From: Prochloraceae cyanobacterium
GTDB taxonomy: Bacteria; Cyanobacteriota; Cyanobacteriia; Cyanobacteriales; JASJDA01
Reading direction: 5' to 3'
Assembly: GCA_030065265.1 (NCBI GenBank)
Contig: JASJCW010000012.1
Coordinates: forward strand, 1 to 37,022
Length of the DNA: 37,022 nucleotides
Below the pieces are notes generated by a model. The model was not told the DNA's origin and did not search any database. It saw only the letters and a list, made by a program, of their open reading frames with translations. This document shows positions 1 to 6,880 of this stretch, in pieces (the first letter of the stretch is position 1; each line of letters begins with the position of its first letter). The position numbers were made by a program, and so were the translations under genes.

Positions 1-164
1 GGCTGATAATCAGGTCAATCGCATCTAATTCCCAGACGATCTGCGGGTTATAGCTTCTAGCCATCGCCATTGATTTTTATTGAAATCGGGGATGCTTTAC
101 TGTATCCGGCGCTCATTATTTAGATGCGATTACCCTGGGCTGATAATTTAGAGGAGGTAGTAAG
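1..164. promoter_or_regulatory. Leader region of the His-rich small gene, with short repeats
   Basis: No gene is seen here. The decamer GGCTGATAAT occurs at 1-10 and again at 138-147. The 11-mer AATCGCATCTA (17-27) returns as its inverted complement at 121-131. Such paired elements flanking a leader could be operator sites or the ends of a small inserted element; the left window edge prevents a decision. A strong ribosome binding site (GAGGAGGT) lies just before the ATG at 165. Confidence 0.35.
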
Positions 165-539
165 ATGAATAGAGGTGGATATCGTCAAGGAGCTGGAAGA
201 AAAGGAAGTTGGAGACACGGAGCAACACAAACCATCCGCATTCCAGTAGCATTAAGAGAGGAATTGTTAGAAATTGCCAGACACTTAGATAATCGGGAAT
301 TTATTAACAATCGTACTTACTCAGAACTTAACGCTCTTGTAAGTGAATGGCGAGCCAAATGCGATGCTGAACCGGCTAGTTCGAGCGAATGGCAGCAAGT
401 ACGTCAGCTTGTCGAAGAGATTGGAGAGCTTATTTCGCCAGAAATTAGATCCTACGAGTACGGGGATTTTTTCCCTTTAGGTGAAGGTTATTGTCATCGT
501 CACGGAAGAAGACATCATAATCGTCATCTTGACTGGTAG
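165..539 (+). CDS. Small protein with DNA-binding-like N-terminus and His-rich tail
   Basis: This 124-aa protein starts with a basic GAGRKGSW segment (residues 9-16). A stretch around residues 22-42 (TIRIPVALREELLEIARHLD) resembles the strand-helix of ribbon-helix-helix-like proteins. The extreme C-terminus is rich in histidine (YCHRHGRRHHNRH), a plausible metal-binding tail. The start at 165 is supported by a near-perfect Shine-Dalgarno about 7 nt upstream. The next gene downstream on the same strand is a DUF5132-like protein, followed by a metal P-type ATPase on the other strand. A metal-sensing regulator or metal chaperone role is therefore possible. This is inference; I do not recognise a named family and see no signal peptide or membrane segment. 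Confidence 0.75.
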   Translation: MNRGGYRQGAGRKGSWRHGATQTIRIPVALREELLEIARHLDNREFINNRTYSELNALVSEWRAKCDAEPASSSEWQQVRQLVEEIGELISPEIRSYEYGDFFPLGEGYCHRHGRRHHNRHLDW

Positions 540-637
540 ATAAGCCGATTTGAGTTACATCTTGAACCTTCGAGCTTCTTGATTGCCAACAAAAGAAGTA
601 TAATTAAAGATCTTAAGTATTTGAGGAGGAGTTGATT

Positions 638-982
638 ATGTCACAAGCAAGTCAAATTCGAGAAACAGTTGCGCGCTCGACCGTATTGAGTCAATTAAAA
701 CAAACTTATCTCAACGATCGCAACCAAAAATTTGCGATCGCCATCGGTGCATTGGTACTTACTCCAATCGTGTTACCTTTACTTAAACCCGTTGCTAAAG
801 CGACAATTAAAAGTGGAGTAAATTTGTTTGAAAAAACCAAAGGAGCGATCGCCGAAGCAGGAGAAGCGATCGGCGATATCGTTGCCGAAGCCAAAGCAGA
901 AGTTGCCGAAGAAAGAGCAGAAAAAGCTAGCCTCAAAGCTGGTTTACTTGCAGCCGATCGCATCGAGTCCCAAGAAAGTTAA
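638..982 (+). CDS. DUF5132-like small membrane-associated protein
   Basis: This 114-aa protein is read from the ATG at 638; a TTG two codons earlier is in frame, but the GGAGGAG ribosome binding site at 625-631 fits the ATG better. Residues about 30-50 form one hydrophobic segment (IAIGALVLTPIVLPLLKPV) leading into a short amphipathic stretch (AKATIKSGVNLFEKTK). The C-terminal half is an Ala/Glu/Lys-rich, probably helical or coiled-coil tail. This layout matches DUF5132 proteins, which I recall occurring beside HMA_2-type P-type ATPases; such an ATPase lies here at 1509-3641. The function of the family is unknown. It converges with a second, shorter DUF5132-like gene 10 bp away on the opposite strand. 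Confidence 0.75.
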   Translation: MSQASQIRETVARSTVLSQLKQTYLNDRNQKFAIAIGALVLTPIVLPLLKPVAKATIKSGVNLFEKTKGAIAEAGEAIGDIVAEAKAEVAEERAEKASLKAGLLAADRIESQES

Positions 983-991
983 TCAAATTAA

Positions 992-1297
992 CTAATATGG
1001 TGAGACTTTACCGTTATTTTGCGGAACAGTTTCAAGAGGTTTCTTCTTTTTCGTTGCATTCAGTTGTTTTTGCGGTATTTCAACCCCTGTCGCCTCAGAA
1101 TAGAGCGAGATACTTTTTTTAACGATCGCCTTAATTATAGGTCTGCCTAGCTTACTAACTGCGGGTAAAGCTATCGTACCCAAGGCGATCGCACCGAGTC
1201 CGATTAATGCTAATCGATCTTGAGATTGCTGTCCGTCTTCGACTATTTCTTTAAGATGAAAAGTAAGAACGGATCTGTTCCAGTGAATCAGTGACAT
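992..1297 (-). CDS. Second DUF5132-like small hydrophobic protein
   Basis: This 101-aa protein has one hydrophobic segment at about residues 30-48 (ALIGLGAIALGTIALPAVSKL), rich in small residues with GxxxG-like spacing. It is followed by GRPIIKAIVKKSISLYSEATG, the same hydrophobic-then-basic arrangement as the protein at 638-982. The tail is polar and Lys-rich. An AAGGAG ribosome binding site sits about 8 nt before the ATG at 1297. It is the last gene of the minus-strand series feoA, HMA_2 protein, ATPase, DUF5132. Small hydrophobic partners of this kind could organise a membrane around the ATPase; this is inference. Its function is unknown. Confidence 0.7.
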   Translation of the reverse strand: MSLIHWNRSVLTFHLKEIVEDGQQSQDRLALIGLGAIALGTIALPAVSKLGRPIIKAIVKKSISLYSEATGVEIPQKQLNATKKKKPLETVPQNNGKVSPY

Positions 1298-1477
1298 GAT
1301 AGTTTATCTCCTTGAAAAATTTTAACTGCCTGGGGCAAAAGTATTAAGTCCTTTAGAAGGCAAGAGGCAAAAGGTAAAAAAGGGAATAGGGAATAGGCAA
1401 GAGGCAACAGGGGGAGAAACAGTATATGATTTGTTTTGCTTGTTTGAAACTAGTGATATCAATTTTAAACATCAAAA

Positions 1478-1510
1478 CCTTCTTCCTTCTTCCTTCTTCC
1501 TTCTTCCTTC
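1478..1510. repeat. Heptamer short tandem repeat (CCTTCTT x 4.7)
   Basis: Four exact copies of CCTTCTT plus a partial fifth lie directly against the stop codon of the ATPase gene. Upstream, at about 1359-1412, is a degenerate GGCAAGA-like purine tract on the same strand. Heptamer short tandem repeats are common in cyanobacterial spacers and vary in copy number. Confidence 0.85.
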
Positions 1511-3641
1511 AAGAGTTACTTTCTAATTGATGTTGCACTAAAGGATATAAGCTGTTGAGACCAGCAGCGATCGCCGAGCCATTATGGACTAAAGTTGCGA
1601 TCGTCGGATTTAAGCCTACAGTAGAGGCTATACCTAATGCTACTAAATTAGGCGCGACAACTAAAAAAGTATTTTGTTCGATAATTGTTTTAGTTTGTTT
1701 GGTGATGCCGATAACTTCTAAAAAGCTTATCAGATCGTTATTCATTAAGACTACATCAGCCGTTTCTCTAGCCACATCCGAGCCATCTTCAAAAGAAACG
1801 GCCACATCTGCATAAGCTAAAGCTACGGAATCGTTTAAACCATCCCCTACCATTGCTACAGTTTTACCAGATCTGTTTAAGTCGCGGACGATCGCCGCTT
1901 TAGTTTCGGGAAAGGCTTCAGCATGGACTCGATCTAAAGGAATATTTAATTGTTCGGCTACTTCGATCGCCCTTTGTTGGTTATCTCCGGTGAGGATATG
2001 TATTTCGATCTTGTATTTATTTTGCAGCGTTTCAATTAAAAAACGGCTTTGGGATCGGAGCGGATCGGCATATGCGATCGTACCTTGAAATTCTCCGTTA
2101 CAAGCAAGGTAAATTAAAGATCCGCCAACAGTAAAACCATTGAGATCGATCCCTTGATGTTGTAAAAATTTAGCACTTCCAACTAAAACATTTTCCCCGT
2201 CAATTTCTGCTTTTACACCCAAACCTACTTGATAATCCCAATTTTGACGCGGTAAAATTTCTATGTTTTGCTCTTTTGCATAATTGACGATTGTCTCTGC
2301 GACTGGATGAGTCAAACGCTGTTCGGCAGATGCAGCTAACTGCAACAATCTTTCTTGAGATATGCTGTCGTTGACTGTATTTATTCCAACTACGCTCAGA
2401 TTTCCTAAAGTCAGTGTGCCAGTTTTATCAAAAACAATCGTATCTATTTCTGCTAACAGTTCGATCGTGCGCCCGCTCCGAACTAAAACGCCGTGTCTGG
2501 TAGTATGATTGAGGGCAGTTAAAAAAGCTGTCGGAATCGAGACGCGAATTCCAGTGACAAAATCGAGGGTTAAAATAGATGCAGCCCGAGCGGGATCGCC
2601 GGTAGTAGCCAAAACTACCCCAGCCAAAACCAAAGAAGGCACAATTAACTTATCGGCAATTTTAGCGGCGTAATTTTCCATCCTCGTATCGTAGACGGGG
2701 GCATTTTGCAATAGCTCGATACTAGCTGCGGCGCGAGTTTTATTACCGATTCTTTGGGCTTCGATATATAGTTGACCCGATCGCAATAATTCTGAAGCGT
2801 AAACCATCGTCCCAACTTCGGCAACAACTGGCAGCGACTCCCCGGTTAATGAAGAGCGATCGAGGGTGGCTTTTCCTTGTAATACTAACCCATCTACGGG
2901 AATTTGTTCGCCAGGATAAACTATGACTGTTTCGCCTTTTTCGACGCGATCGCTGGCTATTTTTATTACTGCTCCATCTCTTTTGACCCAAGCATATCTA
3001 CCGATAGTATCTAATAAATCTGCTGTTTGTATTTCTGTGGATCTCGCTGTTTGTTCGCGAATAATATCCCCTAATTTATGCAAAGTAATTACCAAAGCTG
3101 GAGTTATGGTTTTGCCCTGAATGAAGCTTAAAAAAAGAGCAATAAAATCCAAACAATCGATATTTAAATTGCGATCGACCAAAAGACTTTTAAATGCTTT
3201 TTGCACGACGGGAAAAGCAGCAAGAGTTAAAGCAGCTACGGGCAAAATTCTGGGAATATAAATCGGGCTGTAACTCTTTAATAAAGCTAAGCTGGTTGCT
3301 AACATTGGCATTCTCAATTCTTGCCAAGCTCCTCGTTCAGATTTCTCTCTATTTTCTGACGATGTTTCTATTTCAATTCCAGCGCGATCTGCTTTGTTAC
3401 TCAGAGCTATTAGTTCGGAAATAATTAGCTCTTCAGCTAGTCCTTTATTCTGATAAAAGATAACAACAGATCCTGCGGTTATATTAATTCTAATTCGAGT
3501 GACATGCTTGTTTTTTGAGAGTATTTTTTGTAATTTATTCGGATATTTTTTACTCTCGATTAAACGATATACCCGCAATCTAATTCTACCTGGAATTGCG
3601 TGAATAATCTGAGATGGATATTGTTGCGAAATTTGGGTCAT
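1509..3641 (-). CDS. P1B-type metal-transporting ATPase with PGRIRLR N-terminal domain
   Basis: This 710-aa membrane ATPase shows the P-type hallmarks: TGES (about 266-269), the phosphorylation motif DKTGTLT (Asp405), a P1B-type HP dipeptide in the nucleotide domain, and GDGLND (about 597-602). The N-terminal 80 residues are an HMA_2-like domain with PGRIRLRV (17-24) and no CxxC. Hydrophobic pairs precede and follow the actuator domain, and the C-terminus holds the last two helices. The membrane position that carries CPC in copper and zinc pumps reads DFVTGIRVSIP, so no cysteine ligand is present. The cargo cannot be read from sequence; the neighbouring feoA and Fur-like site suggest iron. 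It matches what I recall of the P1B-6 (FezB-like) group. The start at 3641 has no clear ribosome binding site. Confidence 0.92.
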   Translation of the reverse strand: MTQISQQYPSQIIHAIPGRIRLRVYRLIESKKYPNKLQKILSKNKHVTRIRINITAGSVVIFYQNKGLAEELIISELIALSNKADRAGIEIETSSENREKSERGAWQELRMPMLATSLALLKSYSPIYIPRILPVAALTLAAFPVVQKAFKSLLVDRNLNIDCLDFIALFLSFIQGKTITPALVITLHKLGDIIREQTARSTEIQTADLLDTIGRYAWVKRDGAVIKIASDRVEKGETVIVYPGEQIPVDGLVLQGKATLDRSSLTGESLPVVAEVGTMVYASELLRSGQLYIEAQRIGNKTRAAASIELLQNAPVYDTRMENYAAKIADKLIVPSLVLAGVVLATTGDPARAASILTLDFVTGIRVSIPTAFLTALNHTTRHGVLVRSGRTIELLAEIDTIVFDKTGTLTLGNLSVVGINTVNDSISQERLLQLAASAEQRLTHPVAETIVNYAKEQNIEILPRQNWDYQVGLGVKAEIDGENVLVGSAKFLQHQGIDLNGFTVGGSLIYLACNGEFQGTIAYADPLRSQSRFLIETLQNKYKIEIHILTGDNQQRAIEVAEQLNIPLDRVHAEAFPETKAAIVRDLNRSGKTVAMVGDGLNDSVALAYADVAVSFEDGSDVARETADVVLMNNDLISFLEVIGITKQTKTIIEQNTFLVVAPNLVALGIASTVGLNPTIATLVHNGSAIAAGLNSLYPLVQHQLESNS

Positions 3642-3950
3642 ATTTTTTTTAGTAGTGAGTGGGAAGTGGGGAGTATTTAATAGTTAGTAGTTAGTGAGGT
3701 TTTAAGTTTTAAATTGGTTCATTAATTGGAGATTACGGTGAGACCCCACGCCTTCGCAAGACGCAAGGGAAAGTCTGCCAAGACGGTTTCCTCCGACTTA
3801 AGGACTTCGCGGTGCAGACGCAAGGGAACGCTCACCAAGACAGTAGAACAAGTATTATATTTTAACCTCCTACCCACTCCCTGACCTCTGAACTGCAACG
3901 CTACTTGAATTCAATTTTCTTCAACTTAGATGGTAACAACTAATAGCATT
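3642..3950. repeat. Repeat-filled spacer between ATPase and HMA_2 genes
   Basis: No coding capacity is seen in these 309 bases. They are a patchwork of repeats. 3681-3720 matches 10921-10960 at about 35 of 40 positions. 3746-3767 is an inverted, one-mismatch copy of 7905-7926. GACGCAAGGGAA occurs at 3760-3771 and 3817-3828 as part of a 57-bp-spaced tandem unit. A stretch near 3865-3888 (ACCTCCTACCCACTCCC) resembles the dispersed element at 16665 and 27165. Confidence 0.7.
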
Positions 3951-4502
3951 TTAATTTTCTTCATAATTTACTGATTTTTCCTCTTTGTTAGCTGCTTTTT
4001 CGATAATACTTCTCAAACGCAAACCTAATTCTAATTCTGATACTTCCCCTGTTTCATAATTAATAGCGATCGAAGCAGCCGCCCTATTTATTCTCACACT
4101 AATTACACTTTCATCTATTAACAGTAAATTGTTTAAACGTTCGGCGTATTCTAAATCCGTTGCCAATCGAGCTATTTGTAAGCGAATTCTGCCAGGAATA
4201 TTATGCAGGATAACACCACCAAATAATTCTTGACTTGCTGCTGCATCTTTGCTGGCGATCGCCTCTTTTTCTGGTGCTTGCTTTTTGATATTTATTAATA
4301 ATTGACGAGTCAAACTTGCTATTACCAAATTAGCTAAAAGTGCGTTTGCTCCTCGCAATTGAAATCGACTCGTAACAAAGATCCCGATAACAACAGGTAC
4401 GATCGTTTCTATCTCCTGATGTTCTTGGAGAAATTCAGCAACCTGATTCTCGATTTTTCCGGCGTTTAAAGATTCGATCTTGCTGGCTGTAGTTGTTGTC
4501 AT
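3951..4502 (-). CDS. HMA_2-domain membrane protein
   Basis: This 183-aa protein has an N-terminal acidic helix. Two hydrophobic stretches follow, at about residues 32-45 (IETIVPVVIGIFVTS) and 52-72. After a linker comes an HMA_2-like domain starting near residue 97, with PGRIRLQI at 103-110. The same PGRIRL motif opens the N-terminus of the neighbouring ATPase, so the two share a soluble ferredoxin-fold-like module that lacks the CxxC metal site. A membrane-tethered copy of the ATPase regulatory domain is the simplest reading. The gene lies between the feoA/feoB remnant and the ATPase on the same strand. A function in metal homeostasis is inferred from context only. Confidence 0.75.
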   Translation of the reverse strand: MTTTTASKIESLNAGKIENQVAEFLQEHQEIETIVPVVIGIFVTSRFQLRGANALLANLVIASLTRQLLINIKKQAPEKEAIASKDAAASQELFGGVILHNIPGRIRLQIARLATDLEYAERLNNLLLIDESVISVRINRAAASIAINYETGEVSELELGLRLRSIIEKAANKEEKSVNYEEN

Positions 4503-4569
4503 AATTATTTCAGAGTTTCAAATTATTTAAATTGAATAATTTTTTGGGATATTAAAATCCTCAAAATCT

Positions 4570-4873
4570 TATATCTTTGATTTGTCAAGGGAGATTTAGC
4601 TGACGATCGAGTCGAGTAGCATTAAGAATAATTAGCACTAAGTCCAGGAGATTTTTGCCGATCGATTTGCAAACTACTTTTTTGTCTTCAAAATAGCTCC
4701 GCAGATCCTAAATTTCGGATAAATCTACTATTTCTGCTTCATCTGACTTTTGCCATCATTAAATCTGCTGTAATACTCGGCCAGTTCCCGATACTAGCAT
4801 CAGCACTCGTGAGGCGATTCAAAAAGGTCTATTTGTCTGTATTCGCCAGCCCCAAAACAGCAGTTGGTTTCAT
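4570..4873 (-). pseudogene. feoB: Decayed feoB (ferrous iron transporter GTPase domain remnant)
   Basis: Translation from the ATG at 4873, which overlaps the feoA stop as ATGA, gives MKPTAVLGLANTDK, then a stop, then TFLNRLTSADASIGNWP and ITADLMMAKVR. This is the FeoB G domain: the P-loop should read NTGKST, and GNWPG is the FeoB switch region. A frameshift near 4742 moves homology to the next frame, which reads EAEIVDLSEI, stop, DLRSYFEDKKVV, and LDLVLIILNATRLDRQLNLP before a further stop. These match the FeoB stretches VDLPGIYDL and DLVLIILNAT. Only about 100 of roughly 600-770 residues remain, with at least three internal stops and the P-loop Gly and Ser lost. Downstream sequence runs straight into the HMA_2 gene, so most of feoB has been deleted. 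Confidence 0.88.
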
Positions 4874-5115
4874 GCTACTGCTTCGTTGTGACCAATTTCT
4901 TGCAAATAAATCTGTTCTGCTTCGCGACGACGCACCATCACTTCTGTCGTGCCAATGCGGACGTGTAAAGGGACTGCAAACCAAGCCCGTCGAATTAAGG
5001 TTATTTCTCGATTCGGACGAAAACCCAAAGCTTGCAAGCGTTGTTCTATCCCTTCATCAGTTTTTATTGCTTTGATTTGTGCTATTTGACCTGGCTGTAA
5101 TAAAGTAAGATTCAT
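4870..5115 (-). CDS. feoA: FeoA-family iron transport accessory protein
   Basis: This 81-aa FeoA domain protein is full length for the family. It shows the SH3-like fold signature: a start LLQPGQIAQIKAI, the loop LQALGFRPNREITLI, and the C-terminal PLHVRIGTTEVMVRRREAEQI. FeoA is a cytoplasmic partner of the ferrous iron permease FeoB. Its own feoB is present only as a degenerate remnant whose ATG overlaps the feoA stop codon by 4 nt, the normal translational-coupling arrangement. The frame of feoA itself is undamaged, so it may serve a FeoB encoded elsewhere or the adjacent ATPase system. A Fur-box-like sequence lies about 47-62 nt upstream of the start. Confidence 0.9.
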   Translation of the reverse strand: MNLTLLQPGQIAQIKAIKTDEGIEQRLQALGFRPNREITLIRRAWFAVPLHVRIGTTEVMVRRREAEQIYLQEIGHNEAVA

Positions 5116-5158
5116 AAGCCAATTTTTTTGCTTTATTGAAAATATTTTTTGCCTATTA

Positions 5159-5178
5159 GATTATAATTATTATCATTT
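5159..5178 (-). promoter_or_regulatory. Candidate Fur box upstream of feoA
   Basis: Read on the minus strand, 5176-5162 is ATGATAATAATTATA. It matches 13 of 15 positions of the core ATGATAATCATTATC of the Fur consensus; extending leftwards adds little (about 14 of 19). It sits upstream of an iron-uptake gene, where Fur repression would be expected. The surrounding DNA is AT-rich, which raises the chance of a fortuitous match. Confidence 0.5.
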
Positions 5179-5368
5179 ATTTTGTGTCGCTTTGGTGGAT
5201 GAAAATAAATATAGCGGCGCGTAAACTAGTTAAGTACAATTTGAAACCTCAATTCTTTGAACGAGAAAAACAAAGTGTACTTAATAAATCTAAACACCGT
5301 TATCAATTAAATAAAAATATTATTGTCTCGATTAAAAATATTTTAAAAAAACAAATTGCTCTTAATTT

Positions 5369-5761
5369 TTAAGCAAAAATCTGGTGCAAAATAAGCCCTG
5401 CTTCCGTAACAATAGCCAAGTTAGTACCGAACGCACCTAAAAACCTTAAGGGGACGGGCTTGACGGTATGACTCAGCGCGTAAGCATGGGAGATTCGCGC
5501 TAAGATAAAGACCGCTCCGTAAGCAATAACTACTATATTATTTATTCCGCTTAGTTCCAAGATTGTTAATAAAATTAAAAATAAAGGCGCATTTTCAGTC
5601 AAATTGCCGTGAACGCGAATTTTGCGAGCTAAATTTTCATTGCCCCCATCTCCAATACCAATATTGTGTTTGAGACGAGCAAAACCAACCAAAAAACCCA
5701 AAAAAGTTTGCAGTAAAGCAAGTATGCTTGCAGTAGCGGCTGCTATTACTGGGAAATCCAT
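5369..5761 (-). CDS. MAPEG family membrane protein (YecN-like)
   Basis: This 130-aa integral membrane protein has four hydrophobic segments. The MAPEG signature lies around residues 36-62: GDGGNENLARKIRVHGNLTENAPL, with the conserved Asn, Arg and Glu residues. MAPEG proteins include microsomal glutathione transferases; bacterial YecN-type members are thought to act on glutathione-linked detoxification, but the reaction here is not shown. The start at 5761 is preceded by a strong AAAGGAGA ribosome binding site. It is divergent from a LysR-type regulator gene with a shared spacer that contains a dyad, so regulation by that LysR protein is likely. Confidence 0.9.
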   Translation of the reverse strand: MDFPVIAAATASILALLQTFLGFLVGFARLKHNIGIGDGGNENLARKIRVHGNLTENAPLFLILLTILELSGINNIVVIAYGAVFILARISHAYALSHTVKPVPLRFLGAFGTNLAIVTEAGLILHQIFA

Positions 5762-5854
5762 TTTTTCTCCTTTGAATTGAAATACTGTTGCGTTATTTTC
5801 ATTAACTTTAAATTGATTTTAGTCTAAAGATTAATGCAACGATAGACCAAAAAA

Positions 5855-5871
5855 TGCACCCTATCGGTGCA
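5855..5871. promoter_or_regulatory. Perfect 6-5-6 inverted repeat, candidate LysR operator
   Basis: The sequence TGCACC-CTATC-GGTGCA is a perfect dyad in the spacer between the MAPEG gene and the divergent LysR-type gene. A related half-site, TGCAACGATAG, lies 20 bp to its left at about 5834-5844. LysR regulators usually bind T-N11-A dyads in exactly such divergent spacers. The dyad also argues against translation starting at 5854, inside it. Confidence 0.6.
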
Positions 5872-5925
5872 AAAAAGAGACACAATATTCTTAAGTTAAA
5901 TAGAAAGATAGAAAATAAATCATTT

Positions 5926-6813
5926 ATGGATTGGGACGATCTAAAAATCTTCTTAGCTGTTGCTCGTCAAGGTTCGGTACGTAGCGCAGCTGCTAAATTA
6001 GGAGTGCATCATTCCACAGTTTCGCGAAGAATTGAAGCATTCGAGCGCAAACACCAGGTTAAACTCTTCGATCGCCTGCCTTCAGGATATGCGATCGCAA
6101 CTACAGGAGCAGAGTTATTAACAGTTGCGATCGAAATTGAAGACAAAGTAAATGAAATTGAAAGGCACATTTTAGGCAAAGATAAGCGATTAACTGGCAA
6201 TATCCGTCTCACGATGCCCGATGGACTAATTAATCTATTAATGCCCGATCTTGTCGCTTTTATGAACCAATATTCAGAGGTAGAGATCGAGCTGATTGTC
6301 TCTTACGAAATGTTTAATATTACCAAGCGCGAAGCAGATATTGCAATCCGCATCACCGAAAATCCACCAGAGCATTTAATTGGTCATAAACTGATTCGCT
6401 ATGCTTGTTCTACCTATGCATCTTTAGAATATTTCGACCGATACGATCCAATAAATAATCGCGATCGCGTTAAATGGATCGGTTGGGATGAAACAATATC
6501 CTACCCAGAGTGGGTCAGAAAAAGTGATTTTCCTAATGCAGCAATTAGAGGCCGTTTTAATAACTCTTTGGCCCAGCTTGCTGCGGTTAAAGCTGGTTTG
6601 GGAATAGCAAAATTACCTTGTCCGATCGCCGATACTGAGCCTAGTTTGCGTCGAGTCCCTCCTGGTATTGCCGAGCCTTGTCAGGATATCTGGATATTAA
6701 CTCATAAAGATTTAGCATCTTCAGCCCGGATTAAAGCGTTTATGAGCTTTATTAGAAAAGCTTTTGAAGCTAAAAAAGATTTATTTGAAGGTCGTTGTCC
6801 GCAAAAAAATTAA
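5926..6813 (+). CDS. LysR-type transcriptional regulator
   Basis: This 295-aa LysR-family protein is read from the ATG at 5926. The open frame extends upstream to 5854, but homology begins at MDWDDLKIFLAVARQGSVRSAA. Residues 1-60 hold the winged helix-turn-helix (AAAKLGVHHSTVSRRIEAFE). From about residue 85 comes the periplasmic-binding-like effector domain (GNIRLTMPDGL; ADIAIRIT; LAAVKAGLGIAKLPC). The WDDL start and the short effector domain are typical of the subgroup that controls adjacent reductase or detoxification genes. It is divergent from the MAPEG gene, with a perfect inverted repeat between them. The inducer is unknown. Confidence 0.92.
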   Translation: MDWDDLKIFLAVARQGSVRSAAAKLGVHHSTVSRRIEAFERKHQVKLFDRLPSGYAIATTGAELLTVAIEIEDKVNEIERHILGKDKRLTGNIRLTMPDGLINLLMPDLVAFMNQYSEVEIELIVSYEMFNITKREADIAIRITENPPEHLIGHKLIRYACSTYASLEYFDRYDPINNRDRVKWIGWDETISYPEWVRKSDFPNAAIRGRFNNSLAQLAAVKAGLGIAKLPCPIADTEPSLRRVPPGIAEPCQDIWILTHKDLASSARIKAFMSFIRKAFEAKKDLFEGRCPQKN

Positions 6814-6880
6814 ACTATTAATTAATAAGTGGTTAATTATTTCAAACTTATAATATTTTAGTCAATAATCGCGAATATTA

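Noticed and set aside
5184..5372. 62-codon plus-strand frame between feoA and the MAPEG gene
   Set aside because: AT-rich, Lys/Asn-rich composition, overlaps the end of the MAPEG gene, no ribosome site, no family resemblance.
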